A stretch of 64,000 nt of DNA from Gordionus sp. m RMFG-2023 (lineage: Eukaryota; Nematomorpha; Gordioida; Chordodea; Parachordodidae). A program made the position numbers and the translations under genes. Numbering within the stretch: the first letter of the stretch is position 1; each line of letters opens with the position of its first letter. The stretch is taken from assembly GCF_954871325.1 (NCBI RefSeq), contig NC_088777.1, positions 27,381,366-27,445,365 on the forward strand, read 5' to 3'. Positions 46,265 through 57,887 of this stretch are shown here, one piece after another. The notes below the pieces were generated by a model that was given only the letters and a program-made list of their open reading frames with translations, did no database searches and was not told the DNA's origin.

Positions 46265-47573
46265 ATTATGAACACATGTATTTATATCGTTTTTTCTTAT
46301 TTCAAACATATTTTTAATTTTTTTTTCTTCAGATTTTTTAGAATATTTTACGTAGTCAATTGACCGAGTTGTCAACCCTGGTATAGTATATGTGAAATAA
46401 TTTGAAAATTTGCATATCTATATCCTCAGATTATAAACTCCAATAATTTTATTTTTTACTTTATATATTATTTGATTGTCATTTGTTATGATATAATCAC
46501 AGGCCGCGTAATACATTCTCCCCAAAATACTATTTCATAATAAATAACATTTTAAAAATAAAAATCATTAATTTTTAAAAAGAATCATTTTCAATGCTTC
46601 ACTTTGAATCAGAATTCATCTGCTACCATTCATTTTGCTACAGAATCCACATGATACCATAATCCTACGTAAATTACTTTAAATTGTTCATTTCGCTTCC
46701 GAGTTCATCGTTTACCATACGTAAATCATTTTAAATCTTCAATTTGAGTCAGAGCTTTTCGGCTACCAATATCTCATACGTAGATCATTTTATGGAACAT
46801 TTATGATATATATTATTTTATATGGATCATTCCATAACAATAAAAATATCGATTTTAAATACAATATTATTAAAAATACATAATCACGGACATATTTTTT
46901 TTAAAGAAAATTTAATTAGAAAAAAATAAAATAGGGAAGGGGTATATTGATAACATAATCGTTGGACGGGCAAAGGATAATTAAATGATGTTGTGTACTC
47001 CAATGATGCCGGGCACCTCATCATTAAAAACACATCATAATGATAAGATATCTTTAAATAATGCCTCACCCCTCATCATTAACACAAATCATAAAATATC
47101 TTTATATTTAAATGCCTTACAACTCATCGTTAAAACAAATCCTAATGATAAGATTTCTTTAAATTTAAATGCTTCACACTGCATCAGATTTCTTTAAATT
47201 CAATCTGACATCTATCATTTACAAATATAATCATTTTACAGTTAATTAAAAATGAACCAACGCACAATTCAAAACGGACCAACATTAACACACCATTCAA
47301 AATAGACCAACATTAACAGGTCATTCAAAATAGACCAACATTAATTAAAAATGGATCAACACACATTCCCATCCTTTTAAACCCCTCTTTAATGATATTT
47401 GTTAGTCAATAAACTGATTTTTGCACAATTTTTTAAAATGATTCCACAAACAAATTTATTTTCTTTTTAAAAGAATTTTTTATAATGTCATACCACTGAC
47501 ATAAATTACTCATATCTAATTCGACACTGAATTTATATAAACAAAAAAAATTCTTTTTCTATATACTATTACA

Positions 47574-48774
47574 TAGGGATTCGAACCTGTACACGGAGAA
47601 GAAAACCGGGGTTTTTGGAAAAATAATCTGAACCCGAACCGAACCTGAACCCCGTTTATAAAATTTTAAAAACCCCGAACCGAACCCGGGAATTTTATTT
47701 GAACCCGGGTTCAACTGGTTCAGTGTATTGTTTAAAATCATATAATATTTGTATAATTTTTTTTAAAATAATAAATTCATTTTATTATATTAGGAATATC
47801 ATAGATTTATATAAAACTATATCACAATTTTAAAATAATACTTTGAACGTTAAAAGTAAAACATATATACGTAATTTAAAAATATCATGTAAACTATTTG
47901 TAAATTAAAATCTATATAAAAAACTGTATAATAAAAAATAATTAGTATAGTAAATTGTATGTTAGGTGGGAGGAGGTCAAGAAAGAGAGCCGTGGATGGC
48001 AATGCAGTTAGATCTGCATATATCAATAGATCGCTGTCTGAAATAGAAGCCTTCCTGTGGGTCACCAGTGATGGCGCGGATTTTTTTACCAAGAGATTTG
48101 AAGAAGGTTAGGGCATGATTTCCAAAAAAACTGGTTGTGTCGGATACGATTGGTGTGAGATTGCAATTGGTTAGGGAAGTGTATTTATTAATTTTAGAGT
48201 TTTCAGCTCGCACGAATGAGTGTAAATAAAAATGTTACAATTTAATTGAGGTTTTATAATATTTTCAAATTTTCAATTAAGTGAGGTGTCAATAAATTTT
48301 AAACACCTTAATTCATTTACGCCATTTTGAATTTTTTTTAAATTTATTCCCAAAGATTCCTATTGGAGTGTTAAATAAATTTTAAACAAATAATTCATTT
48401 ACGCCATTTATTTTTAATTTTTAACTTATTCTCAAACATTATTAATCAGAGGAAAATGAAAGTGACTGTCAAAGTAAAAATTATTATATTGGATATTGTT
48501 TATTTAAAGAAATACATCTAAATAAAATTTTTTTAAATTGATACATGACTATGTATTATATTTTTAACTATATTTCGCCTATAAAAATAAAAAATTTATT
48601 TTTTATACCAAATTTATGTCTAGTATTTCAATTATGATTTAAATATATAATTATTTTTATCAATTCAAAAATTCTTAAATGCGGGTTCAAAAATGATTAC
48701 CTGAACCGAACCCACCTATTTTTTTTAACATTAAACCGAACCCTGGCAAAAATTTTGCCGGGTTCGCATCCCTG
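47574..48774. mobile_element. hAT-type element, family I, nested in the left arm
   Basis: Starts TAGGGATTCGAACCTG and ends GGGTTCGCATCCCTG, with duplication CTATTACA at 47566-47573 against CTAATACA at 48775-48782 (7 of 8). GAACCCG/CGGGTTC words mark both ends. The 1,201-bp interior lacks hAT coding motifs but contains a fragment of a retroelement protein. Confidence 0.85.
47977..48213 (-). pseudogene. Retroelement polyprotein tail inside hAT family I
   Basis: A 78-codon open stretch reads NKYTSLTNCNLTPIVSDTTS, then FFGNHALTFFKSLGKKIRAI, then TGDPQEGFYFRQRSIDICRS and NCIAIHGSL. This resembles the C-terminal tail seen after reverse transcriptases with an NxWYLDDGT active site in many animal genomes (FxxxLGxRI..TGdpREg.fl.QR.s.a.qrGN..a..gs). 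G+C is well above the flanks. It was probably captured by, or inserted in, an ancestor of this element. Class assigned from memory, so moderate certainty. Confidence 0.6.
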
Positions 48775-49891
48775 CTAATACATCTCCATTAAATTCTTCA
48801 ATTAATTCATATTTCAGTGCAAAAAAATTTTTTTTTTGATATCAACCTATTTCAATTTCACCACATTGTAAATTACAACGTTCTAATAAAATTTCATCAC
48901 ATTAAAATAAAACTTTCACACATTAAAAACCCTTTATAAATTACAACGTTCTAATAAAATTTCATCACATTAAAATAAAACTTTCACACATTAAAAACCC
49001 TTTATAAATTCAAATTAAATATTTTCCAACATGATTTCATCACATCAAAAATCAAACTTTCACACATTAAATAATCATTTATACATTCTCTACTGCATTA
49101 CCCTCACAAATACAAATAAATAACTCTTTCTAAATCTTCTATCTCATTTAAATGACAATAAAAATAAATCTCTTTAAAGAAAATTTTTATTTCATTTACA
49201 ATGACTATAAAAATAAAGAAAATAATCGTTTATATATATGAAATCCTTATTTTTATTTTATCAAATTAAAAATATACAACCCTTCAACTCTTTGAGTTAA
49301 AATTCTGTTTCAAAAATCAGACATAAGACCCTTGTCATTTTTTTATAATTATCCAATATAAGAACATCATTTTAAAATTAATATTGTTTTGAAAATATTT
49401 ATAACATCTAATTATTTTCCAAAAAAATTTAACCCTTTTACATACATTACCCTATACCATTATTTATAATTTTCATTTATAATTCTACCTCTATTTACTT
49501 ATAATTTGATTATTTAGAATTATTTTAAAAAATTAATTAAAATTTTTTTATTTCTTTTTAAAAATTCGTACCTATTGCGTTCTGTTTGTCTATCTTTATA
49601 TGAGTATATAATGAATGTATGTCTTTTCCAACTTATTTTCCACCAATATGGGAAATAAATTATCAAATAATTTAACCACAGACCGCGAAAAACACATGTT
49701 TTTATACTGGGAGCACGTGCACTATTGAAATAATTTAAAAATTTGCATATCTGTATTTTCTCAGTTTAAAACTCCAATAACTGTTAAATAATAGATTATC
49801 TATATTTTTAACGTTTAAGGCGTTATTTGATATTTTAATTGGACATGTTATTATGTTTAATTGTGTTTAAGAAAGTTTATTTTTTCTGAGG

Positions 49892-52329
49892 TAGGGGCGG
49901 ACTGGGAGACTAAAGCCCTGTGGGAGATTTCTAAGAAAGGGAAAGACCGTATAGTTGTGGGTGGGGGCCTACGACCCGCTTCGGCCTGCTGCAGGGAATT
50001 ATAAGATTTTATTTGAAATCTAATATAATATATTAAAATTTTAAATAATTTTTATCTTTTTAATATTTATGTATAGGTTTCCGTTTAAATCTGGCTTATA
50101 TCTCCTAGAGAATTTTTAAAATTAATTTGAAATTAATATTAATAGATACTAGGGGACTAAACACTATTTCAAATTCACTTTAAAAATTTTCTAGGAGATA
50201 TAAGCGAGATTCCTAATTTTTAGTGATTTTTGTTTTAGCGATTTAGAACCTATCCCTATGTATATGATCATTTTAAAAGAATTACTCATCCTTTGAGTTG
50301 AATGCTTTATTCTTCATTAATTTATGAACTTTGTGATTATTACTTATATTATTTCTTTCATTTAATGGTTACAACAAGCCTATCTGTAATAAATATAAAT
50401 GATTTAAAATAATCTTCTCATATTTTTTATATATTAGGAATAATTTTATATTATAATTCTTATTATTTCTTGTAATATATTTACTAAATCATAATTGTTT
50501 TATATATATTTTTATTTTTTATTAATATGCAAGGCTGAGGAAAAAAATCAGTTAACAAAATATTTATAGAACAAAAAAATAAAATATTGATAAAGATTAA
50601 ATAAAAGCTCTGAAATATTTTTATAATAAACGAAATCTAATAATATAAAAATGTAATATATTTTTAAAAAAAAAAGTTGCGCACGGCTCAAAATCGATAG
50701 CATTTGACTTTTCAACAACTAATATATATATGTTTAAAATTGGTGCACACTTTTGAAAATGAATTTTCATAACCAGCAAAAGCTATACAAATTGAGGCGT
50801 AAATAGCTTTAATTTCATCATTAATTATAGTAACTGAAAGCCAATTTCGTGATACTTTATCTTTCATAACTACTCTATAATACAAAACGTATTAAGTCTC
50901 AGATCCACAGATTGTATTGGATGTTGCTGTAAAAAGGTAAGTTTTTGTGGAATTGTTGCATTTGAATTTATATGAAATAAATTTGACTTAATGGGTGATA
51001 TCTTTTTCTTTAAATTTGCTGCTTCTGTGCATGAAAAGCCAGATATTTGACTAGAATTTATAGATGTAGGTATTTGTAATGTAGATAAAGATGAAGTTTC
51101 CTTTAAAGTTAGGGATAGTATAGGAATTATTGAAATATTTGGTGAAATTATCATATTATGTAAAGGTAAATAAGAAGCTGGAGTCTCTGAGTATGTTAAA
51201 TATGCTATTTTTATAGTTTGAGCATGAAATAAATCAGATGTTATATTATAACATGATCCAAAATTTATAATGGGTGAAGATACTTGTAATAAACATAAAG
51301 ATGGATGATATTTTTAGATGTGATTTATGTGGATTTTTTATAGTATGAACTATAACGTCAGGCAACGTTGTATTACCTTTTTGGAGCATAAAGGGGAGTC
51401 TGAGTTACAAAATATGAAGATGTTTTTAATAAGTTTGTAGTTGCTATATTGAAAAAAGACAACTTTTGATGTTTTAGATTTTCACCAGCAATCTTAAGTT
51501 CTTTACAAGATTTCTCAAGAAGTTTTTCTTCTCCACTTTTGTATTTTCTTATTTTTATGCATGATAATATGAAAAATATAGATTTATAAAATTAGAATTT
51601 ATATTTAACAAAATAGCTATCTAGATTATCTATATATTTTTTCTTTATATTAATGATCTATGCCAGATAATGATATCTAGATTATCTATATATTTTTTCT
51701 TTATATTAATGATCTATGCCAGATAATGATGTTACATGTTTGAATATAAGATCATTAATAAACAATATATATTTTAAGTAAAGATTCAACTCTAGTACAG
51801 AGAAATCCTTAAACATTTACATTGGTTTATGTTTGCGAAACAAATATGGCTCATTTTAGTTGGGAGGGGGATTAATACATATACTTAGTTCTGGGTTAAA
51901 ATAGTTATTTAATTTCAAGATAAATTAATAAAATGAATATGAAAAATCATAAATTATTTTTATGGGGTTTAGTATTACTTGTGTTGTTTATTATTTTTAT
52001 TTTGGTCCATTTTCAATAATAATAATGTGTTTTATATATATAAACATGAATTTTAAATAAAATGAATGAGTGAATGTATGAATTTTTTTATAGTGCTTAT
52101 AATTCCACCAGATAATTAAATTAATATTTAATTATTTAAATTTCTAATATTTAAAAAAAAAATTGTATTAAAACATATTTAGATATTAAGCCAATTTAAT
52201 TTTAAAAAATTATTTTTTCTTTACCAAAGATGCCCCCAAATTTGTAATTTACTAAGAAGAGGCCCCCAAATTGTAAAATCTCGAGGCCCCGTGGGAGATT
52301 TTCCCACCAGGCTTACTGGCCCGCCCCTG
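49892..52329 (-). mobile_element. hAT element, family A, copy 2
   Basis: Starts TAGGGGCGGACTGGG and ends GGCCCGCCCCTG, with duplication TTCTGAGG at 49884-49891 against ATCTGAGG at 52330-52337 (7 of 8). It is collinear with the copy at 486-5596 but lacks the insertions found there. It sits near the centre of the giant inverted repeat. Length 2,438 bp. A direct duplication of ~58 bp lies at about 51612-51730. Confidence 0.88.
50700..51154 (-). pseudogene. Family A hAT transposase, TTF-type finger region
   Basis: An open stretch of 94 codons from an ATG at 51154 ends with PIQSVDLRLNTFCIIE. After a frame change the DNA encodes KDKVSRNWLSVTIINDEIKA, then IYASICIAF and NFKHIY. W....., the C.x.C-like spot (one Cys now Ala/Ser) and the W/F-K-H-I ending follow the TTF zinc-finger layout that starts many animal hAT transposases. 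Two finger positions and the frame are lost, so it is inactive. Confidence 0.6.
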
Positions 52330-52339
52330 ATCTGAGGCG

Positions 52340-53035
52340 ATATTTTGCCATATATATAAATAATAAAATTTACTTATAAAAAGAGATCTTTTATACATAA
52401 AGAAAATCGAATATCTATAATAAAACTTATCTTTTCATATAATATTTGCAATCTATACGACTAACCCCTTACAGACTGCTTTAATAACTTAATTTTTTAT
52501 CAAGATTTCATCGCGATATATTTCTTAAAGGAATTCAAAACTCCTCTCTATTTTTTAGAAATAAAATTTTAACTTTTTTAAACCCGGGCCGGGCCTAAGA
52601 TTTTTCTTTATGAATATTTACTTATCCCATCTCTTAAAAATCAAAAAAAGTTTCATCTTTAAAATTTTAAAAATTTGTCTTGGTTTTGTCTCTAATATAA
52701 GATATATAGTATTAAGTTATAACCCTATAGTTCCATCAGTTTCCAATTATTTATTTTGGATTTAAGGCATATTATACATATATTTAAATTATCTATAACA
52801 AACTATGTATCTTTATTTGAATAAAAAGTAAAAGCAAATTAAATATTGTCGTCGATTTGTTGTATTTTTACAATATGTAATTATATTCAATATCAAATGA
52901 CTATCAAATAAAGTATAAATGTCGAGAATTAATATGATGTCAATCAGGATTATATTATCATTTTTGTATTAATGAAGAATAAATATAGGTACTCTTTGTC
53001 TACATAATATTTCAGATTTGATGTGTAATGTAAAT
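52340..53035. other. Central non-repeated segment of the inverted repeat
   Basis: About 0.7 kb between the end of family A copy 2 and the start of the right arm has no visible counterpart on the left. It contains AAACCCGGGCCGGGCC at 52580, which looks like a lone hAT subterminal word. No gene seen. Confidence 0.45.
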
Positions 53036-53036
53036 T

Positions 53037-53458
53037 ATAAAAATGGTACACGTGCTCCCAGTATAAAAACATGTGTTATTCGCGGTCTGTGGTGAAATTA
53101 TTTGACAATTTGGGTTTCCCAGATTGGTGGAATAAGTTAAAGGAGAAATTAAATTACAAACACAACGCAATATGTACGAATTATTAGAAAGAAATAAAAT
53201 TTTTGTTAAATAATTAATTTTTAAAATAATCAGAGTGACAAATCTAGATAATTATAAAAATGGTACACGTGCTCCCAGTATAATAACATGTGTTATTCGC
53301 GGTCTGTGGTGAAATTATTTGACAATTTGGGTTTCCCAGATTGGTGGAATAAGTTAAAGGAGAAATTAAATTACAAACACAACGCAATATGTACGAATTA
53401 TTAGAAAGAAATAAAATTTTTGTTAAATAATTAATTTTTAAAATAATCAGTGACAAAT
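53037..53458 (+). repeat. Tandem duplication of ~216 bp at the inner end of the right arm
   Basis: GGTACACGTGCTCCCAGTAT starts both copies (53044 and 53261). They are nearly identical through ATTCGCGGTCTGTGG, CAACGCAATATGTACG and GACAAATCTAGATAATTA, with a 2-base difference at the end. The left arm has only one inverted copy (about 49540-49745), so the duplication is recent and specific to this arm. Confidence 0.92.
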
Positions 53459-53755
53459 CTAGATAATTAAATTGTAAGTAAATATAGGGTATAATTAAGG
53501 TTGAAAATTATATAGGGATATATAATAAAAAGGACAAGGGTCGTCTGTCTTCGTAAACAGAATTTTAACACAAAAAAAGAATCGAAGGACTGGATATAAA
53601 AATGAAATTTGTTTAAATTTGGATATTTTTATGGTCATTGTTATGAAATAATTTTTTTAAAAATGGTTATTATTACTGTCATTGAAATTAGAGAAAATTT
53701 AGAAACTGTTATATATTTGAATTGTGAGGATGATGAAGTAGAGAATTTATGAAGC

Positions 53756-55009
53756 GGTATGACTGAATACTGAATTGCTAAAAAGCAATTAATCATAATC
53801 AATCAAAATTTTATTATGTATATTTTATTTAAAGAAAATTTTTAAAACTTTTTTTAAAATATACTTAAATTATTTTTTTATTAAATGAAGGATACTGATT
53901 AAATATCATATAATATATAATTTTATTTTGAGTTAATATTATTATAAAAGAAATATTTTCATAGCTTATTAAAACATAAATAAATTTTTTTCAATTTTAA
54001 GAATTAACAAATATATATCCGTAAGAGGGCGTTATATGCGTAAATATGTAAGTATTATTTTAGGAAACCGGAATGATGATTGGATAGCGCTTTTTTTATA
54101 TTTGGGTATATATACATATGAAAAACCTAAAAATTAAAAAAAAAATTTAGGTTTCTTTGATGTTTAATTTATCAGTAGGTTTAGAATAGTAAAATATTGG
54201 AATTTTTCTAAGGTAAATATTGCTGGCGTTATTTATCAAAATCTCTTAATTTTTGTTTTATATGTGTATATTTACGTACTAAGCACTATCCTAAAAAAAT
54301 TTCTTGAAAATAATTTGATTTGACCGATTGCCGAGCTTAAAACCGACCACTTACTAAATATTCGATTGACCAAATTTACTAGTAATATAATTTGAAAAAT
54401 GTTGATTTTCGTATAAAACATAATCCCAAAAAATATTTTTAAAATATCGCTATTTGGCGGATAACCGACTCGTAGCCCACCCAATGACTAAATAATGAAT
54501 ATATTTTGATTTAAAACGCCAGCAATATTTACCTTAGAAAATTTCCATTATTTTACTATTCTAAACCTACTCATAAATTAAACATCAAAGAAACCTAAAA
54601 ATTTTTTTTAATTTTTAGGTTTTTCATATGTATCCCAAATATAAAAAAAGCGCTATCCAATCATCATTCCGGTTTCCTAAAATGATACTTACATATTTAC
54701 GCATATAACGCCCTCTTACGGATATATATTTGTTAATTTTTAAAGTTAAAAAAATTTATTTATGTTTTAATAAGCTATAAAAATATTTCTTTTATAATAA
54801 TATTAACTCAAAATAAAATTATATATTATATGATATTTAATCAGTATCCTTCATTTAATAAAAAAATAATTTAAGTATATTTTAAAAAAAGTTTTAAAAA
54901 TTTTCATTAAATAAAATATACATAATAAAATTTTAATTGATTATGATTGATTGCTTTTTAGCAATTCATTTTAGCAAATCATTTAAGCAATTCAGTATTT
55001 AGTCGTACC
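53756..55009. mobile_element. Young long-TIR element N
   Basis: Inverted repeats of about 475-495 bp (53756-54230 and 54515-55009), nearly identical by eye, surround a ~285-bp centre. Ends are GGTATGACTGAATACTG and CAGTATTTAGTCGTACC. The inner limits meet at GCTGGCGTT and AACGCCAGC. The 16-bp sequence TAGAGAATTTATGAAG occurs on both sides (53739-53754 and 55014-55029), while the left arm of the giant repeat has only one counterpart (about 49095). There is no coding capacity. The superfamily is not recognised. Confidence 0.85.
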
Positions 55010-55260
55010 TTATTAGAGAATTTATGAAGGGTTATTTAATGTGTGAAAGTTTGATTTTTAATGTGAGGAGACTATTTTGTAAAGTTATAGAAAAAAAATT
55101 AATTCAAAAATTTAGTATATGGAAAATGAGATTTTTTTGTAAAATTTTTATTTGTTTATATAAATTTAATTTCGAATTAAATATAAGTAATTTATAAAAT
55201 TATTGGTGGTATGACAATTATAAAAAATATTGTGTTTTAAAAATAAAATGAATGTTTGTG

Positions 55261-55505
55261 GCAGAGACCTGCAGAGATACCATTTGTACGCCCGGCCCGG
55301 ATTTTTTTTCAAAAATTTTTTACGGCCCAGCCTGGTCCGGATTTAAAAATATTAGGCCCTGCCCGGATATATAAAAAAAAATTTTTGGGGTCTTTTTAGG
55401 CCCGGCTCGGAATTATTTAAAATTATATTCGACCTGGTATATTCAATCATCTATTTGGTATTTAATCATATTTTTCGGCGAGTATTATCATTTAATAAGC
55501 AAACA
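55261..55505 (+). mobile_element. Terminal fragment of a hAT element (family O, related to L)
   Basis: CAGAGACCTGCAGAGATACC is followed by GCCCGG/GCCCGGC words (55291-55415), the same arrangement as at 21595-21672. The left flank (GTTTGTGG) matches the empty arm sequence at about 47450, so this base is a true left end. No right end was found before the sequence loses similarity. Confidence 0.6.
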
Positions 55506-55509
55506 TATT

Positions 55510-55744
55510 CGCTAATATTGTTAAACGGCTCGTTCTGAGCCGAAAAACGGCTAGCTCAATATTTTCGCTAGAAAAATATTGAAAGCCTCGAAATTTCGAT
55601 ACTATGTGTCTAGCTAGACCTTTGCTCCTTCTATGAGCAAAATTTTCAGGCTTGCATAATATTTTTCTGGATAAAAAACTGAGTTAGTCGTTTAAAAATC
55701 GGCTCAAAACGAGCCGTTTAACAACACTTCCATATTTTATTTTT
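55510..55744. mobile_element. Short hAT-like MITE with GAGCCG ends
   Basis: TTGTTAAACGGCTCGTT and AACGAGCCGTTTAACAA are perfect inverts about 220 bp apart, with GGCTAGCTCA/TGAGTTAGTC further in. Flanking 8-mers CATATTCG and CATATTTT match in 6 of 8. No coding capacity. Confidence 0.7.
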
Positions 55745-55749
55745 TTTTA

Positions 55750-56800
55750 TTCTAAACAGATATTTAGTATATTTCAAATTGATACTAAAATTTGTGTAAA
55801 TAATATTTTGAGAATATACTTTATTAATTGTATTTATAAAAAAAAATAAAGCTGATATTTTAATTAATAAAAAATATAACAAATATTATATAATAATGTA
55901 AATCGCTTTCCGTATTTATTCCATGGCAGGAACTATAATTATATTATTTAATAGATACTATGAGTGTTAGTTAGCTAGTGTTAACTTTCACCAAACATTA
56001 TATTAATCATAACTATCTGGCTATGTCTGCAAAAGAAAATTTTCAGGCCAATTTTAAATTTTATCCAATATGATTTCCATCACAAATTTAAATTTTGATA
56101 TTTCTAATACATGCTCACAGTATACATTGCAACAATTTTACCTCTTTTTCTCCTAAATTTTAATATTTATATAAAATTTATTAAAACTAAATAATTACCC
56201 TTCAATCCCGTCAGCTAGTATGGTAATAAATGGCAGAATTTTAAAAATATCAGCTATTAATTAATATATATATATAATTAATATTTTAAATTTAATTATA
56301 TTCAAGTTGGTGCATGCTTAAAACATTATACTTTGAAACGGAAGGTCTGTGATTCGACTCTCGTAGAGAGCAAAAATAATAACATTCACTATATAGTCTC
56401 CTTAATTTTTAAATACATTAAGAAGATACGAAAACGATCATGTTTTGATTATGGAGATTATATATATTAGATTATTATTTTTTTTTCAATATCATTATTT
56501 TTATTGAAATAATAATAAAAGATAATATATATGTTGTTTTTGTAAATTTATTATTCGTATTTTGTTTTTCTTTTCTTCTCAAATAATATTAAAAAATCAT
56601 TATTAATTAAAAAAAATTTGTGAAAAATAATTATTTGCTATTTTTACTTCTAAAATAAATTGATTATCATAAAATAAAATTAATTACCCTTTTTTTATGT
56701 GTTTTTATCGTGAAATTCATTGAAATCGATTTAGTTTACATCTCAATAATAAAAGATTAAAAACTAAGAAACGGAAAATAGAAACCTATTAGAACATTAT
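55750..56800. other. Stretch with no recognised gene
   Basis: A+T-rich sequence that interrupts the homology of the right arm. A weak B-box-like GATTCGACTC near 56350 has no supporting stems. Simple AT/TA and T-rich runs occur at 56255-56280 and 56460-56500. Confidence 0.5.
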
Positions 56801-57887
56801 AAACCCGAACCAAAATGTTAATGTTGGTCTATTTTGTATGGTGTGTTAATTTTGGTCCATTTTGAATTGTTTATTTGTCAATTTTTGATTAGAAGCATTT
56901 AAATTTTAAGAAATCATCATTTTGATTTGTGTTAATGAAGTACACAAATTCATTTAACTATTTATTTCTCTCCTGTCCAAAGTTTATGTTATCAATATTC
57001 CTCTTCCCCTATCATATTTTATTTTGAAAATTGAATTTTCTTTGAAAAAAAGATATTCCCTTGATTATATATTTGTAATAAAATTGTATTTACATGTAAT
57101 CGATATTTTGATTGTTATGGAATGATCCGTCCTTTATAAAAAAAATATATATATCATAAATGTTCCATTAAACTTCTAATTTGCTGAGAGATAATAAAAT
57201 AATTTTCATATGGGATAATGATAGCCAAGGAGCTCTGACTCAAAATAAAAGATTAAAATTTATATGGATTATGAAATTATAAGTAATAATAATATTTTTT
57301 GTAAACCTTTCACGCGGCATTTCTTTTATTTGCATTATATGTAATTTTATTAAATAAAATGACAATCGTCATTTGACAGATTTGTTGGTCATCAATAGAA
57401 TCACTCCCTAAGCATAACCGTGGTAGCTCTTATCAGACGAAACAACTGAGAGTAGCCATTGGTTTAAGCCACAATATATTTTTTTTAAATCATAATAAAT
57501 AAAAAACTCTTGGCCGTCCCAAGCTTAAATTTATTTATTTATAGATATAATATAAGTGAATAATAAAAGATTTAATTTAAAGAAATTCGGAAAACGAAGG
57601 AGTTTTTAGATTCAAAATTTATAACTTAAATAAAAACTGCAAGATTAATATTAAATAAAAGGCCTTTAATAGAGTTGTTACAAAATGACATATAATTTTT
57701 TTTGGCATCTTAAGTTTATAACTTATCGCTATTCTTAAAAATCGATTTTTAAAAAGGTCATTTTGGCACTTTTGACCATTAATATCTCAGAAAGCATTAG
57801 TACTTGGAGGCTAAAATTTTGGATTAAATGCTTTCTAGTGTTTTTCTTTCAGTATGCAAAATTTTATCAAAATTAGGTCCCCGAAAA

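Larger units (their letters stand above)
42942..46382 (-). mobile_element. Decayed hAT element, family P, with two nested hATs
   Basis: The right end reads TCGGTTGACAACCCTG-like sequence in inverse (ACCGAGTTGTCAACCCTG), and the left end TAGGTGTTTGTTCGGTCAAA; both are followed inward by CGGTCAATTGA. The flanking 8-mers do not match, so the exact ends are uncertain. Minus-strand transposase pieces continue across the element at 43303-44497 and stop at the one beginning near 44726. Confidence 0.6.
46390..49880. repeat. Left arm of a giant imperfect inverted repeat
   Basis: Landmarks here recur inverted in the right arm: GGATCATTCCATAACAATAA (46825) with 57110, GACCAACATTAACACACCAT (47277) with 56830, the TTTCACACATTAAA block (48910-49070) with 55030, TTCGTACNNATTGCG (49566) with 53390, and ACTGGGAGCACGTG (49705) with 53265. 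It contains three small tandem arrays (46585-46800, 46990-47205, 47250-47365) and a 68-bp duplication (48872-49007). A short outer block, GTGAAATAATTTGAAAATTT, also recurs near 49730 in direct orientation. Confidence 0.75.
53039..57300. repeat. Right arm of the giant imperfect inverted repeat
   Basis: Reverse complement of the left arm with its own, different insertions: element N at 53756-55009 and hAT debris from 55261 to about 56200. The outer part matches up to GCCAAGGAGCTCTGACTCAA (57222), the inverse of 46745. Because the arms carry different later insertions, the palindrome is older than those elements. Confidence 0.75.

Noticed and set aside
56300-56375. tRNA-like sequence with GATTCGACTC
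   Set aside because: Only a B-box-like word is present; the T-stem and anticodon stem do not pair and the A-box is poor.
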